Positions 9,916-21,223 of a DNA stretch of 64,000 nt are shown here, in pieces. Source of the DNA: Liolophura sinensis (Eukaryota > Mollusca > Polyplacophora > Chitonida > Chitonidae); the NCBI RefSeq assembly GCF_032854445.1, contig NC_088298.1, positions 16,451,976-16,515,975 on the forward strand, in the 5' to 3' direction. Under the pieces are notes generated by a model, which saw nothing but the letters and a program-made list of their open reading frames with translations, searched no databases and was not told the origin of the DNA. The stretch's first letter is position 1. Every line of letters begins with the position of its first letter. The position numbers and the translations under genes were made by a program.

Positions 9916-10140
9916 ATAGAGTGGCGAAAAGTGTGATAGCTGGCAAATGGTTACATGATACCGGTGAAATATGGTCTCTTGTCAGTTTACCTCAGTCAGG
10001 GTTTATTCTAATTGATTATATAAATGCATAAATAGCAGAAGGTTGCACGCCCACTAGCAGAATTAACAGAATTATGTAATAACATGCAGTGATGTTAATT
10101 GCAATTTATTAGACGTCACTGATCTAGAAACACTATGTAC
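9916..10140 (+). repeat. R3 interspersed repeat, copy 2
   Basis: GATAGCTGGCAAATGGTTAC, ACCGGTGAAATATGGTCTCT, CAGTTTACCTCAGTCAGGGT and CAATTTATTAGACGTCACTG follow the R3 order. It carries no 48-bp array, only a vestige (ATAGAGTGGCGAAAAGTGTG). 10141-10724 is unique-looking with no gene recognised. Confidence 0.75.
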
Positions 10141-10724
10141 CTTGATCAAAAAACTGTTATGAAAACGAAGGAAAACTGTTGTCTTGCAATGGAATTTCCC
10201 CATCATGGATTTGAACCACCTGCATTTAATATGGAGTTTAATACCAATGGTTCTGGAGATTTCTTATGTCATGTGACTTCACGCTAGAGTGCTATCATAA
10301 CAAACTGGCCTTACCACGTGATCATTTGGTGTTTATTTCTGTTGACAAGCGTTGTAGAGTTAATTTAAACATTTTTAAAACACCTCTGGAAAAAGTCTTT
10401 TAGACGGAATTTAAATTTTGTAGTTAATTTTAGGATGTAGTTTTTTTGAGGAAAAATTTAAATGCTATCTGGATTTTAAATTTAGGTCTTCTTCTATAGA
10501 CATGTTTTGATTTTAGAAATAGGAATCGTTGCAATGTGTGGCTACAATAAAGATGTAGACCAGGTCAAGTCTGAATGTACCTGGCGCGTGTGTGAAGCAT
10601 AAGTGACGTGCCCTTGGAAATAAAATTGGGCCACTGTGAGAAAGTGTGAACTCATGGGATGCAACAGCTGGAAGTCACTTAAAGGACGTGCGTTTATAAC
10701 TAGTGTGCAAGTTTTATTTTTTTA

Positions 10725-11430
10725 TTTGTTTATTTACTTTTGCAAGATTTATTTGGGTGAATGTTGTTTAACACGATTCTCCAGAGTGTAGTACTGTATC
10801 CACGGAGGTAAAGTTTACGGGTGGGGGAAACCTCAGCGATTGACGTAATCTGCCGAACATCGCAAAAATGTTTCACTTATACAATGGAAATCAGGTTTAT
10901 GGGTAAAGGAAACCATAGTGCCTGAAGTAAATCTTCGCCCATGGACTACAGTTAACGTTTCATTTCTACGACAGAGACCAAGTTAATGGGTGCATGAAAC
11001 TACAGTGGCTGAAGTGAATCTTCGCCCATCGTCTTCACTGTTTCACTTATATGATACAGGCCAAGTTTATGGGTCAAGGAGATTGCAGTGTCTTAAGTAA
11101 ACGACCAACATTTGCCAGTAATGTTTCACTTGCACGTCAGAAGCCAAGTTTATGAGTGAAGGAAACCGCATTGCCTGAAGTAAACCACCGCCATTTGGCA
11201 GTAATGTTTCACTTGCACGACAGAAGCCAAGTTTATTAGTGAAGGAAACCGCATTGCCTGAAGTAAACCACCGCCATTTGGCAGTAATGTTTCACTTGTA
11301 CGTCAGAAGCCAAGTTTATTAGTGAAGGAGGCCGCATTGCCTGAAGTAAACCACCGCCATTTGGCAGTAATGTTTTACTTGCACGACAGAAGCCAAGTTT
11401 ATTAGTGAAGGGGGCCGCATTGCCTGAAGT
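10725..11430 (-). repeat. SINE-like tail followed by about eight ~80-bp tandem repeats
   Basis: 10725-10800 is a diverged SINE-A/D tail (TTTATTTGGGTGAATGTTG, TTTAACACGATTCTCCAGAG). From there units repeat TGTTTCACTTGCACGACAGA, AGCCAAGTTTATTAGTGAAGG and AAACCGCATTGCCTGAAGTA. The spacing is exactly 83 bp for the last three (CCATTTG at 11191, 11274, 11357), while earlier units are more diverged. Each unit parallels SINE tail sequence: TTTCACTTATACGACGGCGG, CCAGCATTATGGTGGGAGG, AAACC. I infer that it arose by tandem duplication inside a SINE. Confidence 0.8.
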
Positions 11431-13016
11431 AAACCACGACAGAGGTCTAGTTTATGGGTGGAGTTTCCCTTATATACGACGGAGGCCTAGCTTATGGGTG
11501 GATTTTCCCTTATATACGACGGAGGCCTAGTTTATGGGTGGAGTTTCACTTATATACAACGGAGGCCTAGTTTATGGGTGGAGTTTCCCTTATATACGAC
11601 GGAGGCCTAGTTTATGGGTGGAGTTTCCCTTATATACGACAGAGGTCTATTTTATGGGTGGATTTTCCCTTATATACGACGGAGGCCTAGTTTATGGGTG
11701 GATTTTCCCTTATATACGACGGAGGCCTAGTTTATGGATGGAGTTTCTCTTATATACGACGGAGGCCTAGTTTATGGGTGGAGTTTCCCTTATATACGAC
11801 GGACTAGTTTATGGGTGGAGTTCCCCTTATATACGACGGAGGCCTGGTTTATGGGTGGAGTTTCCCTTATATACGACGGAGGACTAGTTTATGGGTGGAG
11901 TTTCGCTTATATACGACGGAGGCCTAGTTTATGGGTGGAGTTTCGCTTATATACGACGGAGGAATAGTTTAAGGGTGGAGTTTCGCTTATATACGACGGA
12001 GGCCTAGTTTATGGGTGGAGTTTCGCTTATATACGACGGAGGCCTAGTTTATGGGTGGAGTTTCCCTTATATACGACGGAGGCCTAGTTTATGGGTGGAG
12101 TTTCGCTTATATACGACGGAGGCCTAGTTTATGGGTGGAGTTTCGCTTATATACGACGGAGGCCTAGTTTATGGGTGGAGTTTTCCTTATATACGACGGA
12201 GGACTAGTTTATGGGTGGAGTTTCACTTATATACGACGGAGGCCTGGTTTATGGGTGGAGTTTCACTTATATACGACGGAGGCCTAGTTTATGGGTGGAG
12301 TTTCCCTTATATACGACGGAGGACTAGTTTATGGGTGGAGTTTCCCTTATATACGACGGAGGCCTAGTTTATGGGTGGAGTTTCCCTTATATACGACGGA
12401 GGACTAGTTTATGGGTGGAGTTTCGCTTATATACGACGGAGGCCTAGTTTATGGGTGGAGTTTCCCTTATATACGACGGAGGCCTAGTTTATGGGTGGAG
12501 TTTCCCTTATATACGACGGAGGACTAGTTTATGGGTGGAGTTTCGCTTATATACGACGGAGGCCTAGTTTATTGGTGGAGTTTCCCTTATATACGACGGA
12601 GGCCTAGTTTATGGGTGGAGTTTCGCTTACGACGGAGGCCTAGTTTATGGGTGGAGTTTCCCTTATATACGACGGAGGCCTAGTTTATGGGTGGAGTTTC
12701 CCTTATATACGACGGAGGCCTAGTTTATGGGTGGAGTTTCCCTTATATACGACGGAGGACTAGTTTATGGGTGGAGTTTCGCTTATATACGACGGAGGCC
12801 TAGTTTATGGGTGGAGTTTCCCTTATATACGACAGAGGCCTAGTTTATGGGTGGAGTTTCCCTTATATACGACGGAGGCCTAGTTTATGGGTGGAGTTTC
12901 CCTTATATACAACGGAGGACTAGTTTATGGGTGGAGTTTCCCTTATATACGACGGAGGCCTAGTTTATGGGTGGAGTTTCCCTTATATACGACGGAGCCC
13001 TAGTTTATGGGTGGAG
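11431..13016. repeat. 40-bp satellite array, about 39 units
   Basis: The unit is CGACGGAGGCCTAGTTTATG followed by GGTGGAGTTTCCCTTATATA, near-identical throughout. Variants are GGACTAG for GGCCTAG, and CGC, CAC or CCC before TTATATA. A few units have deletions (11800, 12625). Because 40 is not a multiple of 3, the frames at 11534-12367 are 40-residue periodic translations of three units and not genes. The unit aligns to the first half of the neighbouring 83-bp unit and to the SINE tail block TTTCACTTATACGACGGCGG. Confidence 0.95.
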
Positions 13017-13060
13017 AAAATCGCAGTGCATCAAGTAAACCATTAATTGCTTGAAAAAGT
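13017..13060. repeat. Exit of the array into the distal half of an 83-bp unit
   Basis: After the last GGGTGGAG the sequence reads AAAATCGCAGTGCATCAAGT then AAACCATTAATTGC. This continues the 83-bp unit (GGAAACCGCATTGCCTGAAG, TAAACCACCG) from the point where the 40-bp unit leaves it. The 40-bp array is therefore nested inside one 83-bp unit. Confidence 0.7.
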
Positions 13061-13111
13061 CGATATCAGATCACGTGAACTTTTACGTGCACGTGTAGTC
13101 TTATGACAACA

Positions 13112-13308
13112 AGATTAGCCTCTCACCAGTGCGGTCACTGATAGTTCACATCATCTCTGGTCGTATATGGAATGGTCTGTCTGCAACATGGGGATAGTTG
13201 TGGGTTCACCCCGATCTATGTCCAGTCTCCTCCCATCATAACGCTGGCCGCTGACGTATAAGTTAAATCTTCTACTGCGTAAAGTGCCAATCCCAAAAAT
13301 AAATGAGA
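13112..13308 (+). mobile_element. SINE-A, partial head, diverged
   Basis: TAGCCTCTCACCAGTGCGGTC, GGTCGTATATGGAATGGTCT, CATAACGCTGGCCGCTGACG, GTGCCAATCCCAAAAATAAAT. It lies just beyond the satellite, in the opposite orientation to the SINE-like tail that starts the array. 13309-13570 has no recognised feature. Confidence 0.8.
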
Positions 13309-13572
13309 ATGTAAAACAAACAGTTCCACCGACTACCCTGTGGAGCTACTAATATGGAGCTGTTAGTCTCAGTCCACTAAAATATAACAGAAATGCAGTT
13401 TGGTGGGGTGGGGCACAGGAGAGAAGGAAATACGTCTTAGAACTGGTACCATCATATAGTTTGCTACTGAATTATTTGCTTGATTGAGTCAGTACGCCTG
13501 GTGACAATACTGGATGCCTATAAAGGTAAAACCAGGAGTAAATACTAGGTGTTGTGTAGACACTAAATATAG

Positions 13573-13690
13573 GGTTTAAGTGGCTTGGGAGCAGCCACTT
13601 GGTTTAGTGCTCTTGTGTTTGCCTTTCAATCGCTTTGAGACACGACATAGGTGCGGGTTCAAACCCAGTGAGGGTTTAATCATGGAATTT
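13573..13690 (+). mobile_element. tRNA-derived SINE head
   Basis: CACTTGGTTTAGTGCTCTTG and GTGCGGGTTCAAACCCAGTG (B box GGTTCAAACCC) are tRNA-like, separated by about 40 bp. The 3' part (GGGTTTAATCATGGAATTT) does not match the SINE-A or B tails. A short, separate family or a relic. Confidence 0.5.
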
Positions 13691-13730
13691 ATAAATTTTG
13701 TGTAACTTATTGAAGACCACATTATTTTTT

Positions 13731-13992
13731 ATTTTGTTTATTTATTGGTTTGGCGTTTTACGCCGTACTCAAGAATACTTCATTTATACGACGGAGGGCA
13801 GCATTATTGTGCGAGGAAACCGCGAGCAGAGCCCCAGGGAAGCCCACGACCATCCGCAGGCTGCCGTCAGACCTTCCTGCGTATGACCGGATGGAAAACT
13901 GAACTTGAAGTCACAGCGACCGCATTAGTGAGAGGCTCCTGGGTCAGTGCCTCGCGCTGGTACGCTAATCACCTCAGCCACGGTGGACCCCT
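13731..13992 (-). mobile_element. SINE-A, near full length
   Basis: The whole family order is present, from TTGGTTTGGCGTTTTACGCC through AGCATTATTGTGCGAGG and GGCTCCTGGGTCAGTGCCTC to CAGCCACGGTGGACCCC. The plus-strand frames at 13698-14005 are readings of this element. 13993-15035 holds AT-rich sequence with no gene recognised (a 70-codon frame at 14399-14611 has no family) and a small inverted SINE-A tail relic near 14062-14100. Confidence 0.9.
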
Positions 13993-15035
13993 GAAAACCA
14001 CTTAATTGTCATTATATTGTAGCAGTATGATGTCCATCAAATGTTGGTTGAAAATTGATTAATTAAATAAATATGCCGTTAAGCATCAATCAGTTAAACT
14101 AAATGGCGAGGCCAAGAAATGAAAGGCTATAGAATGGATCTGGGAAAGCGCACACATCGAAACAGACGTCATCTGTTCAAGATTTCCCGACGGTTGTGGA
14201 CGTTACAATGAAATTTCTTTGGTTGACGATCATAATTATTTTTTAGCTACATATATAAGCCACATATATAGACAAGGTCATTGATATGGCCGAGTTCCAG
14301 GTCAGTGCATGAGTACTTAGGTTCCTATGGCTTTGAGCAATTCCGTCCGATCCGTCCGATGCCCTATTATGTTGTCCTGAAAAAGGAGATTTGAGCATTT
14401 GAGATCTTCAGATCTTCAGTTCAGGGGTTATAAAATCAGGCCCGTCCATAATAAGCCTGTGTGTATTTTAAGAGGGAGCGCTGGACACGCATTTCCAGTT
14501 TGCTACACAAATGCAGCGGGCAATGACCCGAAACGAGTCGCGGTCAAGGGTCACACACAGCATCCTCTTGAACCTCCTGACCTCTATAATTTGCATACCC
14601 GAGTGTCATGACCTCCCTGACCCTTGACACTGGTTCCCACGCCTCTTATTGGTAAAACAACTGTTGGGATATACACCACCGAAAGGTCATGCATCCACAC
14701 TGCGAAAATATGTCTGACCACGTGACACATCTATAATAAACAACTGTTAGCTCTGGGGAAATAAAATGTATAGGCTTTTAAAAAGTTTGCTTTAGGAAGG
14801 AATTATACAAAATACCACAAATAAAAAAAGCCACGCACAGCAATCAAATGTGTATCAAAAGTCTTCAACAATAAACAGTTTTGCGGCACCACGTCCTGTC
14901 CTGTAGTCCCGTTATTATGAGTACCCCGTACTTAAGCTAAACAAAACATGAAGTTAATCATTTATATAAAAACTGGCTATTTAAGTTCGCTATTTCTGAC
15001 GCTAAAGAAACAGTTAAAACAAAAACATGCTTTTA

Positions 15036-15140
15036 ACTTCACGTCAGCCTGTGGGCCAAATCCTACATTCGTATACCATAATTCGTTCCAAGTCAATAAT
15101 CGCCAGACCGGCCATTTCAAGCTAACAAACATTTTATAAA
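15036..15140 (+). repeat. R1 interspersed repeat, diverged fragment
   Basis: CCTACATTCGTATACCATAA, CAAGTCAATAATCGCCAGAC and GGCCATTTCAAGC correspond to the R1 start (ACATTCGTATACCAACCATC, AGGTCAATAATCGCAAGGCC). 15141-15735 shows a possible tRNA-like B box (GGATTCGAGCTCCC, 15348) and nothing else. Confidence 0.5.
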
Positions 15141-15735
15141 GCAACAATTCCCAAAGGAATGTGTAGGAAATAATATATAAGGGTAAATAGAACTTGTAAC
15201 TTGAGAGAAAGAGGTCATTAGTATTACTTAGGTATTCTGGGCGTGAAAAAAAAATTGTGTAGTCAATAACATTTCCTGGAAGAATTCAAATACAGGCATG
15301 TCAGTCGAGCTTAGATTATAACTGTTCATAAAAGTCGACGAAAGCTGGATTCGAGCTCCCGATAGTTACAAAGCTGCGCGGCTGTTGCCACATGCCAGTA
15401 CATCGGTCTTAGGCCTCTCTGGGTACATTTAGGTTTTGGGGCTAAATGTGTTCTATTCGGAATATAAACAACTTTGTTTTGATCGAAGAGTAAAGTTCAC
15501 GATGGGTGCACGCTTGCCACGTGGTACGGCCTACAGCAGGTCGTAATAGGTTAGTCCCCGCCACGTACGGGACTGCAGGCGGTGTCAGATATAAATCTGT
15601 TTACCACTTGGACACGCTGTTATAAACTGAGCATTCGTGGGAGTTGGGGACAAGGGAAGTGGACGGGGGGGTGGGAGGCGTTGAGGATACATGAGGGGCA
15701 GTGGACGAAGGGGTTACACTTGAGGAATAGTAAAA

Positions 15736-16165
15736 ATAGTTCAGGCGTCGAAACATACATTCGCATATCTACCGTCATTCACAATGGACGTTCCGGGTTA
15801 AAATTCGCAAGACAAATTTCCAAAACAACATTCAACACAGACCACCGAACAACTAAGAACCCATATGAAAAGTAAACCATTAGGACGGATTCTTGTAAAG
15901 GGGAGTCAACAGTTCAATGTTTTAGCTGAGTAAATTTAATCACGCTTTATATCGTATTCCACGCATGCTTGCTCAAAAGTTTTCGTTAGTTAAGATGTGT
16001 ATCTCAGTTGCGCTTTAATTGCAACTGTACATATCCAGACGTCATAACAAATTGTCTTCCCAGTTTGCGCAATTATCTAATTTGCGATTCCGGAAATGGC
16101 CGTGTTGCACGAAGAGGTCATTAATGCATTGCGAATGTCTGGACATGTAATGGCGACCTACATGT
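15736..16165 (+). repeat. R1 interspersed repeat, diverged copy
   Basis: GGCGTCGAAACATACATTCGC, GGACGTTCCGGGTTAAAATTC and AACAACTAAGAACCCATATG are followed by TGTGTATCTCAGTTGCGCTT with AATTGCAACTGTACATATCC. The two parts keep the R1 order but the middle is poorly conserved. 16166-17564 contains no feature I can name. An 80-codon ATG frame at 16777-17019 (minus) has no family. Confidence 0.6.
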
Positions 16166-17564
16166 TGGTGTAGTGTAGACCGAGTTATTTAACATTTAAT
16201 AGCATCTCTTGAGGCATATAATCAATTAAGCAAGGTCGGAAATACATAAAATGCAGAAAAAAAACATTAGCGCCGACATTGTGATAATTGCCCCTTTACA
16301 CGACATATTAAGAATAGACGTAATGTATAACGGATTATCATCTTATCATCTTAAGTCATCTTAATTCCACATGAAAATTTTATCTTTTGTGGAATAGATT
16401 TTTTAAAAATCGTATATACCAATATTCACGGTTTTAATATCGAGGATAAGTAGTGAATTGTGTCAATACACCAATTTCGGTTTTATCACAATTAATTTGC
16501 AAAACATTCCAGGTAAATTAATATTTTTGTCCGTGATCAACTTGGATTAAAACGGTCAATTGCTCGAGCTCAGTCACAATGGAAAGATTTCCTTGGTACC
16601 TTCGGTCATATACATATGCTTTGTGGTCTTCTGGAAAATCAATAACATGGCCACATTAATCTTTTCCATAAAGTAAATGTTAATGGCACACGCGTTCTTG
16701 ACAGCAATCCAAAGAGGATTGTATAATCTGTGGAATAATAAACTCTTCCGCGCATGCGTTTTTTGGGTATTGATCATTACGCAGCGAAGGCTATTACACC
16801 GCGATTCAGAGATCGATATTCGATCAATGCGATGACCCAGGTCACTGGACACTGGCGAGTGGTCACTGCATACTTGTTTATCACAGCGCCCGGATTTAGC
16901 TCACACGCATTTCTTTCGTTGCACGCATGCACCCCAGCTAAGAAGGCGAGCAGAGTTACATAATTTTGACCTGATGCCTGTCCACTACCTACACTGACCA
17001 CACTGACCGTTTTAGACATGCTGAGATTGGCTTGGATGACCAGGTGATTACCGTTAAGTCTCGAATAATCCCATCTCTTCCTGAAAAAAATAACTGTCCT
17101 TCATCCAGCTTGTGTAACAACCTTCTACATGAGGCTTAACTTACTATCATCTGTTATGAATACTATGCCTGAAAACTTTAATACAAAATATTGTATAAAC
17201 TATCCAGTTCATATGTTGTAAATGCGTCACGTGTATTCACTGGTTCAAAAATATTTGTTTTCTGTTTATTTATTGCATAAGCATATTTACTGGCTTTGTT
17301 TAGGTGTTGGTCTGTATTGTCTGGTGTGTTATTGTAAATTGTTTCATTTTCCTCTTTTTGACTTAGTATAACCCTTAACATATCCATTATATGTTGCTAA
17401 GTTTTTGCATTGCATTTGCATATTAGATTCGGTTGCCCATTCCTATACGAGGGCGTAGCGGGAGGTGTGACATGGGTGTTGGATGAGGGTGGGGAAAGTA
17501 GACAAAACAATGATAAGACACTGGGAAACATAAGAAGTACCCTAACTCATCAATCTTTTCGCAT

Positions 17565-17780
17565 TTTAAAGAGCAACTTTCAGTGCAATTTATGCAGATT
17601 TTTAGTTTGATTTTGAAAACAAAATTATAATGGTTGGACTGGCCAATTTCAGGGCTTCACAAAGCGTATAATGTTATTAGTCTATTCAGAATAATGCCCC
17701 CAGAACTTGATAGAATAAACACCTTGCAACCCTGCGAAAAGGTTGAAGAATTTCAGTAGATCAGAAAAACAGACGTTACT
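17565..17780 (+). repeat. R4 interspersed repeat, copy 1
   Basis: Shares with 31008-31190 in order: TTTCAGTGCAATTTATGCA, GGTTGGACTG, TTTCAGGGCTTCACAAA, GAATAAACACCTTGCAA, AAAGGTTGAAGAATT. Only two copies are in the window. No inverted ends or coding sequence seen. Confidence 0.65.
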
Positions 17781-17936
17781 GAGGTAATTGAAAACGGTCT
17801 AGATTTTTCATTGCGGCCATGCCAGAATAAAACCTGCCCAAAGCGTAATTTGAAATCAAACTCTTGTTGCGGACACCACGTTAAACAAACCTGCTTCACC
17901 TTTCTGTTTTTGTTGCATGTAGATGGAGATGAAATA

Positions 17937-18105
17937 TTTTTTTATTTATTTGACTGGTGTTTTACATCGTATTCAAGAATAGTTTCATCGGGCAAAGCCC
18001 GGGGGAACCTCACGACCATCCGCAGGATGCTAGAAGACTTTCTCTCGTCTCGTAAGGAATCTGTCATGAGCTGGACTTGAACTCACAGCGACTGCATCCG
18101 TGAGA
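17937..18105 (-). mobile_element. SINE-A with internal deletion
   Basis: Tail and TATTCAAGAATAGTTTCATC present. The block carrying the CGACGGCGGCCAGCATTATGG sequence is deleted, and CGGGCAAAGCCCGGGGGAAC follows directly. It continues through GACTTGAACTCACAGCGACTG into the head and stops in GTGAGATG. 18106-18624 holds nothing recognised. Confidence 0.85.
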
Positions 18106-18624
18106 TGAAATACAACAGCAGTCTAGTATCTGTTTTTATATCAGTATCACAGCAAAGGCGATACTGATTCACCTTAGAGATGTTTGCGTGTGACATCCAA
18201 TTAATTTGTGGCGTTCAACCATAATTATTCATTAAAATTAACTTAATGACAGAGGCGCATGCGTATACGACCAGAATGTAATATACATTGCCAAATGGTA
18301 GAGGAAGTTTGAGATTATACTGCGTCCAGTTTCAGATTAAACGTCAAAATTTTCTATGAATGTAGCTGAAGATCCCTGTACGTGTACATCTGCATGTACA
18401 AACAAAGATTAATTAGAGGAAGAAAGGAGAAATAAAGAACTTGAACAGTTACCTTCCAGTAGTGAAGTCAAAACATTCGCTTAATTAAAACATCTACCAG
18501 CATAACTACTCATTAACATTCCACAAGTTTTAACAATCCACCCAAATGATCCACGATATCTATGCTGTCGCCTGTGTGCCATGTATGCCTATATATTGTG
18601 AGTTATTTAAAGACAGTTTGTTGT

Positions 18625-18870
18625 GAAGTTCTCAAATGTTTAAAGTGTGTCAAATGTTTTACTGCTTTACTATGGAAACAGCAATTAATGGGTGTGTACA
18701 GAGAGCCATTTTGGGGGGGGGGGGATGATCTTTTAACTGCAACCCTCAAATATTTAAACTGTGTTAGATATTTAACATTTTTGTTACTGTTGAAACGAAA
18801 TATTATGTGTGTACACTGAGATAGATTTTTGTTGTTTTGATAACTGCCCTCGGATATTTAAATTGTTCTG
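18625..18870. repeat. Diverged tandem duplication, about 110-bp unit
   Basis: CTCAAATGTTTAAAGTGTGT at 18631, CTCAAATATTTAAACTGTGT at 18745 and CTCGGATATTTAAATTGTTC at 18849 head successive units. Units share TGTGTACAGAGAG / TGTGTACACTGAG further in. A run of 12 G sits at the end of the first unit (18713-18724). 18871-19379 shows no gene. Confidence 0.6.
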
Positions 18871-19379
18871 TAGATGATTGATTAACGCTGTGTTTCTGTG
18901 GACATGATAGAAACCATAAAGCTAGGACTCCGGTTTATTCCCACATCTGGGGATCAAATTTTTGGGATGTTTACAGCACATAGCACAAATACTTTTATAC
19001 CTGCTTTTAGCGCTGTGTAGGTAAGGAGCGGTCAGTTGTCCAGTGTGGTCGTAAACAACTGATCATGGGTGAAATAACGGTCAGCGATGCGCTGGTCAAT
19101 ATACTGACCAACCAGACCGAAAGGCGCACACAAACAACATTGGGATGAGACTATAACAAAGTCATAAATATTCATGAGCATAGCAACGCATACGGGTTGT
19201 GGATCGCACCGAAACATGTAAGGGGTGATTTTTTTTATTTTAATAGCGTATTATGAAACATGTTTTCGAGACAGGCTTGTGCTGATTTCCAGTAAAGGTC
19301 ACTATTATAACCAGATGTGGGCGTGAACAGATTGACAGCCGAATAGTTACAGCCTATTATAGTGGGTGTACAGGGTATA

Positions 19380-19580
19380 AAACAGAGGGCCCCGTGGCTT
19401 GCTTCCCGGTCTTACGTGGGAAGTTCTTCCAGAAACCCGCGGATGGTTGTCTGTTTCCACCGGGCTCTGTACGATTTCCTCCCACCATAAAGCTGGCCGT
19501 CGTCGAGTAAGTGAAATATTCTTGAGTACGGCCCAAAACACCAATCAAATAAATAAATAAATAAATAAATAAATAAATAT
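19380..19580 (+). mobile_element. SINE-A with internal deletion in the head
   Basis: GGGCCCCGTGGCTTGCTTCC joins the very 5' end of the head directly to the region just past the B box, then continues normally to CACCAATCAAATAAATAAAT with at least 8 AAAT units. Loss of the B box should make this copy transcriptionally dead. Confidence 0.88.
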
Positions 19581-19654
19581 TAAACACTGTACTTATTTAA
19601 CGTTTGAATATTTAACATTAAACAACTACTTGATCCTGATTTCGTTGTATAATA

Positions 19655-19800
19655 CAGCTGCAGCTTTAAGTCAGTGTGGCTTGTCGGGTACATGGCATAG
19701 GGCGGTGGTTTCTCCACTGGTTTCCTCCACCACTAAAGCTGAAGGTAGTTATATTTAAGTGAAATATTCAAACGATACGACTGAATGAATAAATTTATAA
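19655..19800 (+). mobile_element. Diverged SINE-D/A-like tail
   Basis: GTGGTTTCTCCACTGGTTTCC, CACCACTAAAGCTGAAGG, TTAAGTGAAATATTC and AATGAATAAATT parallel the SINE tail order. The head is not identifiable. Confidence 0.45.
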
Positions 19801-19814
19801 ACAGGATGTTTGTA

Positions 19815-20050
19815 GGATCAGAATGTGCTCGTTGAATACACTCCAAAAACAATCTGTTAAATTTAACGGAAAGTGCGTTGTCCGAGTGATGGAAGAATGC
19901 ATTGTGTTACTGCATCGGATTGTTCTGTTAAAAATAACACACATGTTCAATTAATCGAGCATAGACATTCTGTTAGGCTAACAGAATAATATGCTGAATA
20001 TGACAGAATATTGTGTTTATAATAACAATTTTGACCTTTAGCGACAAAAG
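19815..20050 (+). repeat. R6 interspersed repeat, copy 1
   Basis: Shares with 31790-32000: AATCTGTT, GATGGAAGAATG / GATGGTAGAATG, CGGATTGTTCTGTT / CGGATTATTCTGTT, ATAATATGCTGAATATGACA and TTTATAATAACA. TCTGTTA / TAACAGA words occur on both strands inside it. No terminal structure defined. Confidence 0.6.
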
Positions 20051-20239
20051 TGTTCGAACTCGAAAACCCTCGATTATCACCTCATTTGCCTGCATGGTTT
20101 AGTCGTTTTTAAAAGTGACGGTTTGGCTGCAGATGGCAGTAATTAAGCCATTGAGTCATTGCGCATTCGAGTCCAGCTGTCGCTTCAGCTGCATGTTAAA
20201 TTGAGATAGATCGATTTGCTAAGCCGTTTGATTCTTGAC

Positions 20240-20398
20240 AGCCAATCACAGTCAGAGCTAGTCCGGGTTCAAACCCGGCTTTAGGAAGGGTATTACTTTA
20301 TAAGTTGGTGTGTTTTTCTCCGAGTACTCCCGCTTCCTTTACAATCGTCGTACAGGAGAAAGAATTAACAGCTACAATCAGATAGATTAATCAATAAA
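20240..20398 (+). mobile_element. tRNA-derived SINE relic
   Basis: GTCCGGGTTCAAACCCGGCT at 20260-20279 is a strong B box (GGTTCAAACCC) with a self-complementary flank. It is followed by TTTCTCCGAGTACTCCCGC and AATCAATAAATCAAG. A similar phrase, TCGCCCCGGGCACTCCGGTTT, recurs at 20451-20471. 20399-20722 has no gene. Confidence 0.5.
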
Positions 20399-20722
20399 TC
20401 AAGTGAACCCTTTGATAAATCTTGTTATTTACATGCAGACTTCATTTAGTTCGCCCCGGGCACTCCGGTTTCCTTCACAATTTAAACAACAAATAAATCA
20501 AGTGAACGATTTGATGAAGACACCAGAATTACAGTACCCCACAAAGATAAGAATGTACCTTCGATTGCGCAAAAGAAAGCAAATAATGTAAACCTTAGTT
20601 GTTTTGGAAGAGAGTTTGTAACAGACCTATACAGTAACAGTCATTTTATTTTGGCAGGGTTGGTAACTCAACTTTTAGTCTGGAATTCTTATATACGTAT
20701 GCATGCTTCGAATTTAACATAC

Positions 20723-20937
20723 CTGCCGCGATAGCCTAGTTGGTAATGCAGGTTGGCGCGTATCAGTGTAATGGCAGCATTCTTGCCTTCGGCTCAGTGG
20801 AGCAGTACTAGACAAATAGAGTGGATTCCGTCCTGCTACGAGTCGGCACATTTCATGCACTCTAAGTATATTTTTGTCGTCATATGACTGAAAAATTGTT
20901 GAGTACGACGTTAAACCCGAAACACTCACTCACTCGA
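20723..20937 (+). mobile_element. SINE-B copy, tail-to-tail with the next
   Basis: A-box-like GCGATAGCCTAGTTGGTAAT, then TTCGGCTCAGTGGAGCAGTA, GTGGATTCCGTCCTGCTACG, and the tail TATGACTGAAAAATTGTTGA ending in CACTCACTCG. The middle of the head is deleted. Confidence 0.85.
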
Positions 20938-21223
20938 ATTTAACATCGTGATTAACAATTTTCAGTCATATCACGACGAGGAGTCATTAGGTGTGTGTTA
21001 GTTGTGTCTTCTTGTAGCAGGGCGAGTCTATGCCCCCAAAGACAACAGACATGAACACCCCAACCAGTCACATTATACTGACACCACCGGGCCTCATGGC
21101 TGAACGCCAAGCTAGGCAGCAGCAAATACCATTTTTAGTCTTTAGTATGATCTAACCGGGGTTTGATTTCGGTGTCTCCCGGCTTTGACGCAGATGTTCT
21201 AACTACTAGGTCACCGAAGCGAT
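20938..21223 (-). mobile_element. SINE-C, near full length
   Basis: Starts with the tail (AACAATTTTCAGTCATATCA), then TGTCTTCTTGTAGCAGGGCG, CCAACCAGTCACATTATACT and CTGAACGCCAAGCTAGG. It ends in the tRNA-like head CCGGGGTTTGATTTCGGTGT ... CTAACTACTAGGTCACCGAAG. It abuts the SINE-B copy tail to tail. 21224-21872 holds no recognised gene. Confidence 0.85.

Noticed and set aside
11534-12367. Plus-strand frames of 77-78 codons with GGLVYGWSF-type repeats
   Set aside because: Read-through of the 40-bp array; the frames shift between units and stop wherever a unit keeps GGCCTAG in register.
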